Assembly (NCBI GenBank): GCA_014655195.1
Contig: BNBH01000009.1
Span: 204,431-268,430 of the forward strand
DNA length: 64,000 nt
Origin: Streptomyces cellulosae
Lineage (GTDB): Bacteria; Actinomycetota; Actinomycetes; Streptomycetales; Streptomycetaceae
Direction: 5' to 3'
A program made the position numbers and the translations under genes. Positions 13,631-22,377 of this stretch are shown here, one piece after another. Below the pieces are notes generated by a model. That model made no database searches and was not told the DNA's origin. It was given only the letters and a program-made list of their open reading frames with translations. The first letter of the stretch is position 1; each line of letters begins with the position of its first letter.

Positions 13631-15055
13631 GTGACGTCCCGTATCCCGCGCGACTCCAGGCTTCGACTCGTCCGCCCGCGACCCCTGGCCGCCGCCCCCG
13701 CAGCGATCGAGCAGCGGCGTGTGCGCCGCCCCGCGCCACGCCCTCCGGAGGGCACGCCCGCACCGGCCGAGCTGGCCGGAATGGCTCGCTCCGTCCTGGC
13801 CGCGGCCGCCCGCGTGGCCCGCTGGGCCGACCGCGCCCTCGGCCCCGGCGGCGACAGCGCCACCGCCGACGGCAAGGCCACCCTGTCCGACGTGACCGCC
13901 CGCCGGGCCGCCGAGGCCCTCGGTCTGACCGTCGATCAGGTTCGTGCCGACTGGGACACCGCCCGGCTGGCCGGCCTCATCGAGGTGCACGGCGACAGCG
14001 CCCGCCCCGGCTGGCGGCTGCGCGCCTGGGACCGCGACGACAGCGCCGTGCTGCGCGGCTGGGTCGCCCTCTGCGACGCCTGGTCGCTGGCCTGCCCCGA
14101 GCCCGAGGACTACGAGCCCTCCGCCGTCGCCGAGGCCGTGACGGCCATGCCGCAGGTGCTGTCCTTCCTCCAGCTCTCCGCCGGGCCGGTGCCCGTGCCC
14201 CAGCTGCTCGACCTGCTGGAGCAGCGGGTCACCGAACTGCGCACGGAGCGCTGCGAGGTGGACTACGGGCCGCGGCCCGACGCGCCCCACGCGCCCGCCG
14301 TCGCCCCGGAGCCGCGCCCCGCGCCCTCCGCGGACGCCCCGCTCCAGCCGCTCCTCGACTGGGCGCTGCGCGCCCTCGCCTCCGTCGGCGCGCTCACCTA
14401 CGGCGACGGCCAGGCCACCCTCACACCGCTCGGCAGCTGGGCGGTGTGGGTCAAGCTCGAGCAGATCTGCGTCGCCGCGCAGAGCCCGGCCGGCAACATC
14501 GAGCAGGGCGCGGAGGACATGCTGCGCGGGTGCGCGCGGCTCCGTCCGGCCGCGGCCCGCGCCGAGTACCGCGCCTGGCTCGCCGCCCGGCCCGTCGGCA
14601 GCGCCGTCACCGAGCTGATCGCCGCCGCGCGCGGGGAGGACGCGCTGCTGCGGGGGCTCGCCTTCGAGGCGCTCCGGGTGGTCGGAGCCCCCGCCGAGCC
14701 GGAGGTACGCGCCGCCCTCGACGAGCCCGCGCTGCGTCCTTACGCCCTGCTGTGGCTCGCCGAGCACGACGGGGTGGACCCCGAGGACGCGCACGAGGTG
14801 CTGACGCGGGAGGAGGCGACGTGGCTGTGGGTCGACACGGCCGCGGCGGTCGCGGACCACGGGGAGGCGCCGCTGCTGCTGCGTCACCTGGAGACGGCGG
14901 TCCAGCCGACGGTGCCGGCCCTCCTGGCCGAGATCCGCGCGGTGGGGCACCCCCGCACGGTCCAGGTCCTGGTAGCCCTGGCAGCAGCCCACCCGGACCC
15001 GGCCTTCGCGAAGGCGGTCCGAAGGGCGGCGTTCCAGGTCCACAAGGGGGGCTGA
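13631..15055 (+). CDS. Uncharacterised 474-residue cytoplasmic protein
   Basis: Not recognised. The N-terminal ~50 residues are basic and Pro/Arg-rich. Residues about 75-140 read like a winged-helix segment (SDVTARRAAEALGLTVDQVR, then LIEVHGDSARPGWRL). The centre is acidic, with a Pro/Ala linker. The C-terminal 200 residues are Ala/Leu/Glu-rich helices with repeated features (LRGLAFEALRVVGAP, LRHLETAVQPTVPALLAEIR) suggesting HEAT-like repeats. The start GTG at 13631 has GGAAG 8 nt upstream. No signal peptide or membrane helix. Single gene by context; function unknown. Confidence 0.8.
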   Translation: MTSRIPRDSRLRLVRPRPLAAAPAAIEQRRVRRPAPRPPEGTPAPAELAGMARSVLAAAARVARWADRALGPGGDSATADGKATLSDVTARRAAEALGLTVDQVRADWDTARLAGLIEVHGDSARPGWRLRAWDRDDSAVLRGWVALCDAWSLACPEPEDYEPSAVAEAVTAMPQVLSFLQLSAGPVPVPQLLDLLEQRVTELRTERCEVDYGPRPDAPHAPAVAPEPRPAPSADAPLQPLLDWALRALASVGALTYGDGQATLTPLGSWAVWVKLEQICVAAQSPAGNIEQGAEDMLRGCARLRPAAARAEYRAWLAARPVGSAVTELIAAARGEDALLRGLAFEALRVVGAPAEPEVRAALDEPALRPYALLWLAEHDGVDPEDAHEVLTREEATWLWVDTAAAVADHGEAPLLLRHLETAVQPTVPALLAEIRAVGHPRTVQVLVALAAAHPDPAFAKAVRRAAFQVHKGG

Positions 15056-15066
15056 GGACGGGGACA

Positions 15067-15132
15067 CGGTGCGGCACCCCCGCGGGACGCGGTGGCTGAG
15101 GCGCGGTACCCAGGTGCCGCACCGGCCACCGC
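15067..15132. terminator. Overlapping hairpins between convergent genes
   Basis: CGGTGCGGCAC (15067-15077) can pair with GTGCCGCACCG (15114-15124). Alternatively GCGGTGGC (15090-15097) pairs with GCCACCGC (15125-15132). Lies between the convergent stops at 15055 and 15137. Confidence 0.5.
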
Positions 15133-15136
15133 GCAA

Positions 15137-15535
15137 TCAGCCCCCCACCTCCGGCGCATACGTACCGAAGCTCCACACGTTGCCCTCCAGATCCCGGACC
15201 ATATAGTCCCGCGACCCATACGTCTGATCCGCCGGGGGCATCAGCACCTCCACCCCCTGCTCCAGCGCCCGCCGATGATGCGCGTCCACGTCGTCCACGA
15301 CGACGTACACCCCCGCCGGCCCCGCCCCCTCCATCGCCTTGTCGAACACACCCCCACGCCCCTTGGACCCCAGCATCACCACCCCGTTCCCGTGGGCCAG
15401 TTCCGCGTGCTCCACCGTGCCGTCCTCCCCCTCGTACACCGACACCTCCGTGAAGCCGAGCCCCTCCGTCAGCTGACGGATCGCCGCCTTCGCGTCCGCG
15501 TACAGCAGCGTCGGGACGACGCTCGCACCCGCCAT
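15137..15535 (-). CDS. VOC-family (glyoxalase/bleomycin-resistance fold) protein
   Basis: A 132-residue single-domain VOC protein of the PhnB-like type, with the pattern VVPTLLYADAKAAIRQLTEG, a central VYVVVDDVDAHHRRALEQG and the C-terminal YMVRDLEGNVWSFGTY motif. This last motif usually supplies a metal-ligand Glu; the Asp/Glu here is conserved. Substrate unknown. The ATG at 15535 has GAGGAAG 8 nt upstream; upstream in-frame residues (MRFGHEEVIV) are rejected on that basis. Confidence 0.85.
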   Translation of the reverse strand: MAGASVVPTLLYADAKAAIRQLTEGLGFTEVSVYEGEDGTVEHAELAHGNGVVMLGSKGRGGVFDKAMEGAGPAGVYVVVDDVDAHHRRALEQGVEVLMPPADQTYGSRDYMVRDLEGNVWSFGTYAPEVGG

Positions 15536-15655
15536 GACGATCACTTCCTCGTGTCCGAAGCGCACCGATATGTCTCGTCACAGGTCAGTGTGACACCCGC
15601 CACCGACAACCACAGACAGCAGTCCGCGCGCGGAAAACCCCTTGCCCCGCCCCGT

Positions 15656-15661
15656 TAGAAT
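15656..15661 (+). promoter_or_regulatory. Candidate -10 box of the ABC-F gene
   Basis: TAGAAT ends 7 nt before the ATG at 15669, the spacing expected when transcription begins on the start codon itself. No convincing -35 hexamer is seen; GGAAAAC lies about where it should be. Confidence 0.55.
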
Positions 15662-15668
15662 GGCTCGC

Positions 15669-15692
15669 ATGGCCATTCTCCTCGCGCATTAG
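15669..15692 (+). CDS. Leaderless mini-ORF MAILLAH upstream of the ABC-F gene
   Basis: A seven-codon frame (ATG to TAG) translating as MAILLAH, placed 7 nt after a TAGAAT -10 box, so the mRNA would start at its ATG. An in-frame ATG at 15660 overlaps the -10 and cannot be transcribed from this promoter. Downstream, GGCG-GGAA-CGCC (15695-15706) forms a small GNRA-loop hairpin, and GGCGG (15695-15699) can instead pair with CCGCC at 15712-15716. The ABC-F gene starts 57 nt after the TAG. Short leader peptides with competing hairpins are the known layout of ribosome-sensing attenuators before ABC-F and erm genes; that role is inferred here. Confidence 0.5.
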   Translation: MAILLAH

Positions 15693-15749
15693 ACGGCGGG
15701 AACGCCCTCAGCCGCCCACCGCCCTCCACACCTGCCCTGGAGTCTGTCC

Positions 15750-17348
<1,599 letters not shown>

Positions 17349-17719
17349 TCCGAAAACCCCTGTGGCGGGGTCAGCGGAGTTTGATCGAATGCGTGATCCA
17401 CTGTGTATGGATCATTCGGCCCATCGGTGATCCATCAATCGTGTGAGATCTCCTCATCCTGAGGTGTGTCCTACACGGATTTCGCGGCCGGACCCTCTCG
17501 GAACGAGGGTTCGGCCGTCGCGTCTTTCTGACCTGCGAATTCCTGGAGAAACCCGTTCGGCGGTCGCGTCGGAGCCGCTTGGAATTCCTCATTCCGGATG
17601 TGGGGACACGCTCCCGTCGTCACAAGGTTGTCTTATCGACCTTGCCGAATGGGTGGCCATCGGGCCCGGGAGGGGTGATCATGAGGAGACCAGAGCGCAC
17701 TTCCCATGAGGAGGCACGG
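17349..17719 (+). promoter_or_regulatory. GATC-rich upstream region of gbn
   Basis: A 371-bp gap with no gene. Six GATC words fall within 104 bp, at 17347, 17383, 17395, 17410 (as GATCAT), 17429 and 17447. In DNA of about 72% GC fewer than one is expected. Two lie in identical GTGATCCA contexts (17393-17400 and 17427-17434). The neighbouring gene is a homolog of Gbn, reported to bind GATC-containing motifs, so these are candidate autoregulatory sites. Promoter elements are not clear. Confidence 0.6.
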
Positions 17720-17941
17720 GTGGCCGAGACTCTGAAGAAGGGCAGCCGGGTGACCGGCGCCGCGCGCGACAAGCTCGCGGCAGACCTGAAGAAGAAGTAC
17801 GACGCCGGTGCGAGCATCCGTGCGTTGGCCGAGGAGACCGGCCGCAGTTACGGGTTCGTGCACCGCATGCTGAGCGAGTCGGGCGTCACGCTCCGAGGGC
17901 GTGGCGGGGCGACACGGGGCAAGAAGTCCCCGTCGGCCTGA
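17720..17941 (+). CDS. gbn: Gbn-like GATC-binding nucleoid-associated protein
   Basis: A small basic protein of 73 residues, the same length as S. coelicolor Gbn (SCO1839) as I recall it. After a Lys-rich start (VAETLKKGSRVTGAARDK) there is a helix-turn-helix (about residues 28-55: DAGASIRALAEETGRSYGFV then HRMLSESG) and a Gly/Arg/Lys-rich tail ending TRGKKSPSA. It coats or bends DNA at GATC-type sites. GTG at 17720 has GAGGAGG 5 nt upstream, which excludes the longer in-frame starts. Its own upstream region is rich in GATC. Confidence 0.88.
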   Translation: MAETLKKGSRVTGAARDKLAADLKKKYDAGASIRALAEETGRSYGFVHRMLSESGVTLRGRGGATRGKKSPSA

Positions 17942-18047
17942 TCCCCGGGGGCTCGCAGACCCGATGGTGGCCACCCGGTCGGCCGTCCGACCGGCCGGGT
18001 GGTTACTGTGCAGTCACTTAGACGACCGCACCCATCGGAGGCGCCCC

Positions 18048-18851
18048 ATGGCTTCGTCCCCCCAGGACCTCGGTCCGGTTCTCGACAAGGACGGCGTACG
18101 GCTCACCGTCGACGACGCGATCGCCACGGTGACGCTGACCAACCCGGCCAAGCGCAACGCGCAGAGCCCCGCTCTGTGGCGGGCGCTGACCGAGGCCGGT
18201 CAGCTGCTGCCCGGCTCCGTCCGGGTCGTGGTGCTGCGGGGGGAGGGCAAGTCGTTCTCCGCCGGGCTCGACCGGCAGATGCTCTCGCCCGAGGGAATCC
18301 CGGGTGAGCCGTCTTTCATCGACCTGGCGCGCAGTGACGACGCCGCGCTGGACGCCGCCATCGCCGGCTACCAGGACGCGTTCACCTGGTGGCGGCGCAA
18401 CGACATCGTGTCCATCGCCGCCGTGCAGGGACACGCCATCGGGGCCGGGTTCCAACTGGCCCTCGCCTGTGACCTGCGCGTCGTCGCGGACGACGTGCAG
18501 TTCGCCATGCGTGAGACCAGCCTCGGCCTGGTGCCCGACCTGACCGGCACGCACCCCCTCGTCGGCCTTGTCGGCTACGCCCGCGCGCTGGAGATCTGCG
18601 CGACGGGCCGTTTCGTCACGGCCGAGGAGTCGGTGAACATCGGCCTCGCCAATCTCGCCGTGCCCGGCGCCGAACTCGACGGCGCGGTGCAGGACCTCGC
18701 GGCGGCGCTGCTGGCCGCGCCGCGCGACGCCGTCATCGAGACGAAGGCGCTGCTGCGGGGCGCGCAGGGGCGCACCTACGACGAGCAGCGGGGCGCCGAG
18801 CGGGCGGCCCAGGCGCGTCGCCTGCGGGACCTGGCCGGGCTCGGCGAGTAG
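18048..18851 (+). CDS. Enoyl-CoA hydratase/isomerase family protein
   Basis: A 267-residue crotonase-fold protein. Features are ATVTLTNPAKRNAQ near the N-terminus, the oxyanion-hole region GEGKSFSAGLDRQM, and the second CoA-binding block AAVQGHAIGAGFQLALACDLR with ETSLGLVPDLTGTHPL after it. The catalytic acids of true hydratases are not both obvious: the glutamate normally following GGG is replaced in GAGFQLAL, and the second site reads GLVPDL with Asp. The reaction is therefore uncertain (hydratase, isomerase or other crotonase chemistry). ATG at 18048 with CGGAGG upstream. Monocistronic by context. Confidence 0.88.
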   Translation: MASSPQDLGPVLDKDGVRLTVDDAIATVTLTNPAKRNAQSPALWRALTEAGQLLPGSVRVVVLRGEGKSFSAGLDRQMLSPEGIPGEPSFIDLARSDDAALDAAIAGYQDAFTWWRRNDIVSIAAVQGHAIGAGFQLALACDLRVVADDVQFAMRETSLGLVPDLTGTHPLVGLVGYARALEICATGRFVTAEESVNIGLANLAVPGAELDGAVQDLAAALLAAPRDAVIETKALLRGAQGRTYDEQRGAERAAQARRLRDLAGLGE

Positions 18852-18880
18852 TCCGGTGGCCATGACCGGCCGACGGCGGG

Positions 18881-19981
18881 TCAGTCCAGGTCGGTGACCA
18901 GGACGGCCACCGTCGGCCGGTCCGCCGACGCCTCCGCCACGGCCGCCCGCACGGCACGGGCGACCTCCAGCGGCCGGAAGCCGGCCGCGACGGCGAGATC
19001 CAAGCGCGCGTGCCGCCGGGGAAGAGCGTCCCCGGCCGCCGACGCCCGCTCGCCGAGCCGCACCCCCCGCCCCCACACCCCGGTCAGGCGGCTCACCCCT
19101 GGCACCCCCAACACCACGTCGGCGACCCGCTCGCCTTCCGGCCCGGCACCACGGTCAACCGCGGCACCACTGCCGAAAGCCTGTGCGGTGTCCCGCGCGC
19201 CCGCACCGCCGGAGGCACCGGCCACCCGCCCCGCGTCAGGCGCGCCCGCGCCCTCGGGAGCGTCCGCGGCTCCGGCCGCGCCCACGACCCCGGGCGTTCC
19301 CGCGGCTCCGGCCCTGCCCTCACTCCCGGACTCGTCCGCCGCCCCGGTCTCGTCGGCATCCTTGGGCGTGTCCGCCGCCCCGGTCTCGTCGGCACCCTTG
19401 GGCGTGTCCGCCGTCCCGGACCCGTCCGAACCCCCGGGCGTCCGCGCGCCCCCGGCGCTGTCCGCGGCCTCGGGCGTGTCCGCCGCCCCGGACCCGTCCG
19501 AACCCCCGGGCGTCCGCGCGCCCCCGGCGCTGTCCGCGGCCTCCGGCGGTTCCGCCGCCCCGCCCCGGCCCGCCCCCGGCTCCTCGTCGAGCAGCTCCGT
19601 GACCCGGAGGTCCACCTCCACCACGTCCAGCCCCACCCGTTCCGTCGCGGCCACCGCCAACGCCGTCCGCAGTCGAGACGCCGTCTCGGGCAGGGGCCAC
19701 GCCGCCGTCGTCGCGAACTCCGCCGTGAGTCGCAGCGGGCCCGGGGGGAGGGCGCTCGGCGGGGCAGGGACCGCCGGCTCGACGGCCGTGTCGAGGTCTG
19801 CGAGGCCGAGCCGGACCCCGTCCAGGCGTACTTCCGGCACCTCCCGTTCCGCCGCCGCGCGCAGTGCCCCGCTCGCCGCCCGTTCCGCGATCCACGCGCC
19901 GTCGTACGGCCCGCCCAGCGGCAGGAATCTGCCCAGCCGCACCTGTTGCCGCACCATCCGCGCCCATCGGTCCGCCGTCAT
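18881..19981 (-). CDS. Uncharacterised protein with low-complexity repeat middle, beside Asp23 cluster
   Basis: 366 residues in three parts. The N-terminal ~130 begin MTADRWARMVRQQVRLGRFL; the centre (about 145-275) is Ala/Gly/Asp/Thr/Pro-rich; the C-terminal ~90 carry an Asp23-like pattern (RLDLAVAAGFRPLEVARAVR, then VAVLVTDLD). The centre is built on DNA repeats: a 72-bp unit at 19419 and 19491 (24 residues) and a 36-bp unit at 19347 and 19383 (12 residues), so its length is probably variable. The ATG at 19981 has GGAGGA almost touching it; a TTG at 20020 is the alternative. Divergent from the first asp23-like gene; function unknown. Confidence 0.75.
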   Translation of the reverse strand: MTADRWARMVRQQVRLGRFLPLGGPYDGAWIAERAASGALRAAAEREVPEVRLDGVRLGLADLDTAVEPAVPAPPSALPPGPLRLTAEFATTAAWPLPETASRLRTALAVAATERVGLDVVEVDLRVTELLDEEPGAGRGGAAEPPEAADSAGGARTPGGSDGSGAADTPEAADSAGGARTPGGSDGSGTADTPKGADETGAADTPKDADETGAADESGSEGRAGAAGTPGVVGAAGAADAPEGAGAPDAGRVAGASGGAGARDTAQAFGSGAAVDRGAGPEGERVADVVLGVPGVSRLTGVWGRGVRLGERASAAGDALPRRHARLDLAVAAGFRPLEVARAVRAAVAEASADRPTVAVLVTDLD

Positions 19982-20067
19982 TCCTCCAGCCTGCCGTATT
20001 GCCGGAGCGGATCGGGGCAACCGCGCATACGGTGGTCGAAGGAGGACGACCGAAGGGATGTATGGCG

Positions 20068-20562
20068 ATGACCGACATGACCGAAGGCGGCTCGGTACGG
20101 GCTCCTGACAGCGACAAGACGCTCGGCGACTCCGGCACGCGCCGGGGGCAGTCCACGCGGCGCGGCGGCGGCGACCCCGCGGCCCGTGGCCGTACGACCA
20201 TCGCCGACGGCGTGGTCGAGAAGATCGCCCATCTGGCCGCCCGGGACGTCCTGGGCGTGCACGCCATGGGCAGCGGCATCTCCCGCACCTTCGGCGCGAT
20301 GCGCGAGCGCGTGCCCGGCGGGTCGAAGTCGGCGACGCGCGGGGTGAAGGCCGAGGTCGGCGAGGTGCAGACCGCGCTGGACCTGGAGATCGTCGTCGAC
20401 TACGGCGTGTCCATCGCCGACGTCGCCAAGGACGTACGGGAGAACGTCATCGCGGCCGTCGAGCGGATGACCGGACTCGAGGTCGTCGAGGTCAACATCG
20501 CGGTGAGCGACGTGAAACTGCCCGACGAGGAGGAGGACGAGCCCGAGACCCGGCTGCAGTGA
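20068..20562 (+). CDS. Asp23/Gls24 family envelope stress response protein
   Basis: A 164-residue member of the alkaline-shock Asp23 family (DUF322). The conserved core is GRTTIADGVVEKIAHLAARD at the front, then LDLEIVVDYGVSIADVAKDV and VERMTGLEVVEVNIAVSDV. The N-terminal ~35 residues are polar and probably disordered. GAAGGGA lies 9 nt before the ATG at 20068; an in-frame ATG at 20062 is only 3 nt from it. First gene of a five-gene run with small membrane proteins; in Firmicutes, Asp23 is tethered to the membrane by AmaP, and a counterpart lies three genes on. Confidence 0.9.
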   Translation: MTDMTEGGSVRAPDSDKTLGDSGTRRGQSTRRGGGDPAARGRTTIADGVVEKIAHLAARDVLGVHAMGSGISRTFGAMRERVPGGSKSATRGVKAEVGEVQTALDLEIVVDYGVSIADVAKDVRENVIAAVERMTGLEVVEVNIAVSDVKLPDEEEDEPETRLQ

Positions 20563-20587
20563 GACACGCTGAGCGGAGGAGCGAGGC

Positions 20588-20773
20588 ATGAGGATGGCCG
20601 TCGTCGGCATGATCGCCGGCATGGCGTTGGGCTTCGCCGGATATTTCGGCGGATTCGGGGCTTTCCTGCTGGTGGCGGCCCTGGGCGCGGTGGGTTTCGT
20701 GGTCGGCCGGCTGCTCGAGGGCGACCTGGACCTCGGCGACTTCTTCCGTCCCCGTGACGAACGGCGGCGGTGA
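20588..20773 (+). CDS. Small membrane protein of the Asp23 cluster
   Basis: 61 residues with a hydrophobic N-terminal two-thirds (residues 3-41, glycine-rich, one long or two short helices) and a charged tail with RLLEGDLDLGDFFRPRDERR. Similar small proteins sit inside Asp23 operons and resemble the DUF2273 type. ATG at 20588 has CGGAGGAGCGAGG upstream. Its TGA overlaps the next start as GTGA. Confidence 0.85.
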   Translation: MRMAVVGMIAGMALGFAGYFGGFGAFLLVAALGAVGFVVGRLLEGDLDLGDFFRPRDERRR

Positions 20774-21156
20774 CGGGGGTGGGCGCGGGGGCCGTGGAGC
20801 TCGGCGGAGACCCGCGGACCGTCGTCCCTCCGGCGGAGCGCGGGGAGACCACGATCGCCGACCGGGTGGTCGCGAAGATCGCGTCCCAGGCGGCGCGTGA
20901 GGCCCTCGGCACGCTGCCGAGGGACGCGGAGCCGCCGCACGCGAGCGTCGTCGTCCGGCACGGCCACGCCCGCGTGCGGGTGCACGTGGAACTCGACTAC
21001 CCCGGCGACGTCGGCGGCCGCTGCGCGCGCGTGCGGCGGCGGATCGTCGACCGGGTGCGCGACCTCGCGGGGATGTCCGTCCCGGAGGTCGTCGTCCAGG
21101 TGGAGCGGCTGCATCTGGCCGCCCACCCCGACACGCCCGTCGGGAGGCCGGCATGA
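20770..21156 (+). CDS. Second Asp23/Gls24-like protein
   Basis: 128 residues with the Asp23 opening GETTIADRVVAKIASQAARE and a core VVRHGHARVRVHVELDYPGD, followed by a helix and VPEVVVQVERLHL. It is shorter than the first copy and diverged, so it may form a heteromer with it (inference). GTG start at 20770 overlaps the previous stop; its own TGA overlaps the next ATG (ATGA). Confidence 0.85.
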   Translation: MTGVGAGAVELGGDPRTVVPPAERGETTIADRVVAKIASQAAREALGTLPRDAEPPHASVVVRHGHARVRVHVELDYPGDVGGRCARVRRRIVDRVRDLAGMSVPEVVVQVERLHLAAHPDTPVGRPA

Positions 21157-21779
21157 GCGGGACGCCGGACACGACGGCCGGTCCGACGGCGCCGGCCGCG
21201 GAGAGCGGTGCGACCATGGGCGGCGCGAGCGGCGGACGCCGGCGCTTCTGGTCGGCCCGCCGCGTGCCGGCGGGCCTGGTGGCGCTGGCGGTCCTGGTGA
21301 TCGCGGGCTGGTTCCTCTACGACATCGCGGCGGTACGCGCCCACCGGCCGGGGATGAGCTGGAGGCACGAGCTCGCCCGGCAGCTCGCCGAACGGCAGTT
21401 GGACGACGTGTGGGTGCTGACCGGTGCCGCCGTCGCCGCCGCGCTCGGCCTGTGGCTGCTGGTGCTGGCCCTCACCCCGGGACTGCGGTCCGTGCTGACG
21501 ATGCACCGCACCCACCCCGACGTCCGCGCCGGCCTCCACCGGGACGCGGCCGCCATGGTGCTGCGGGACCGGGCGCTGGAGGTGGCCGGTGTGCAGTCGG
21601 TGCGGGTGGCCGTGAAGCGGAGGAGGACGGACGTGCGGGCGGTGTCGCACTTCCGCGACCTGGACGACGTACGGAAGGACCTGACCGCCGTGCTGGAAGG
21701 GGCGATCCGGGGGCTGGGCCTGGCGCGGCCGTCCCCGCTGACGCTGCGTGTGCGGCGGCCCGGCCGGAAGGGGCGGTGA
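21153..21779 (+). CDS. Asp23-cluster membrane protein (DUF6286-like)
   Basis: 208 residues. A polar N-terminus (about 40 residues) is followed by two membrane helices (about residues 45-63 and 90-110) and a C-terminal soluble domain of about 95 residues with RTHPDVRAGLHRDAAAMVLR and VQSVRVAVKRRRTDVRA. The layout of two helices followed by a cytoplasmic domain is that of AmaP-type anchors. ATGA overlap with the upstream gene and a 2-bp gap to the next indicate one operon. Confidence 0.8.
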   Translation: MSGTPDTTAGPTAPAAESGATMGGASGGRRRFWSARRVPAGLVALAVLVIAGWFLYDIAAVRAHRPGMSWRHELARQLAERQLDDVWVLTGAAVAAALGLWLLVLALTPGLRSVLTMHRTHPDVRAGLHRDAAAMVLRDRALEVAGVQSVRVAVKRRRTDVRAVSHFRDLDDVRKDLTAVLEGAIRGLGLARPSPLTLRVRRPGRKGR

Positions 21780-21781
21780 CC

Positions 21782-22360
21782 GTGAACACGACCGTCAACC
21801 GTGTGCTGCTCGCCCTCGCCGGGCTGGTGCTGTTCGCGCTGGGCGGCTCGGTGCTGGCGATCGGCCTGGGCGCGCCCGCGCCCTCCTGGTGGCTGCACGA
21901 CGGACGGAACGACGTGCTGCTCGACGACTCCGAGCGGACCCGGTGGCGGGACGAGGGCTGGTGGTGGCCGGCAGTGATCGCCGCGCTCGCCGTGCTGGTG
22001 CTGCTCTGCCTGTGGTGGCTGGTCTCCGTGCTCCGGCGGCGGCGCATGTCGGAGGTCGTGGTCGACACCGGCGACGGCGAGATCGCGACGCTGCGGGGCC
22101 GCGCCCTGGAGCACGCGCTCGCCGGGGAGGCGAATCGTCAGGACGGCGTCGCCGAGGCCCGCGTCCTGCTCACCGGCCGCCGCGGCACCCCGCACACCCG
22201 GGTCGTCCTCCTCCTGGAACCCCACGTAAACCCGGGCACGGCCCTGCACACCTTCACCGCGGGCCCGTTGACCCACGCCCGCACCTCGGCGGGCCTCCCG
22301 GAGCTTCCGTCGGAGGTGCGCCTCCGGGCGGTGAAACACCGCCCGGAACGCGTCACCTGA
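21782..22360 (+). CDS. Alkaline-shock membrane anchor protein, AmaP-like
   Basis: 192 residues, starting GTG at 21782 (VNTTVNRVLLALAGLVLFAL). Two membrane helices (about 7-29 and 60-82) flank a short loop with WWLHDGRNDVLLDD. A cytoplasmic C-terminal domain follows, containing LTGRRGTPHTRVVLLLEPHV. Opening and topology match AmaP, the protein that recruits Asp23 to the membrane. The likely role is to hold the two Asp23-like proteins at the cell envelope under stress; the inducing signal is unknown. Confidence 0.82.
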   Translation: MNTTVNRVLLALAGLVLFALGGSVLAIGLGAPAPSWWLHDGRNDVLLDDSERTRWRDEGWWWPAVIAALAVLVLLCLWWLVSVLRRRRMSEVVVDTGDGEIATLRGRALEHALAGEANRQDGVAEARVLLTGRRGTPHTRVVLLLEPHVNPGTALHTFTAGPLTHARTSAGLPELPSEVRLRAVKHRPERVT

Positions 22361-22377
22361 CGTCACATCAGCCGGGT

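Noticed and set aside
15660..15668. ATG at 15660 as the start of the ABC-F leader ORF
   Set aside because: It overlaps the TAGAAT -10 element, so it would not be in the transcript from that promoter.
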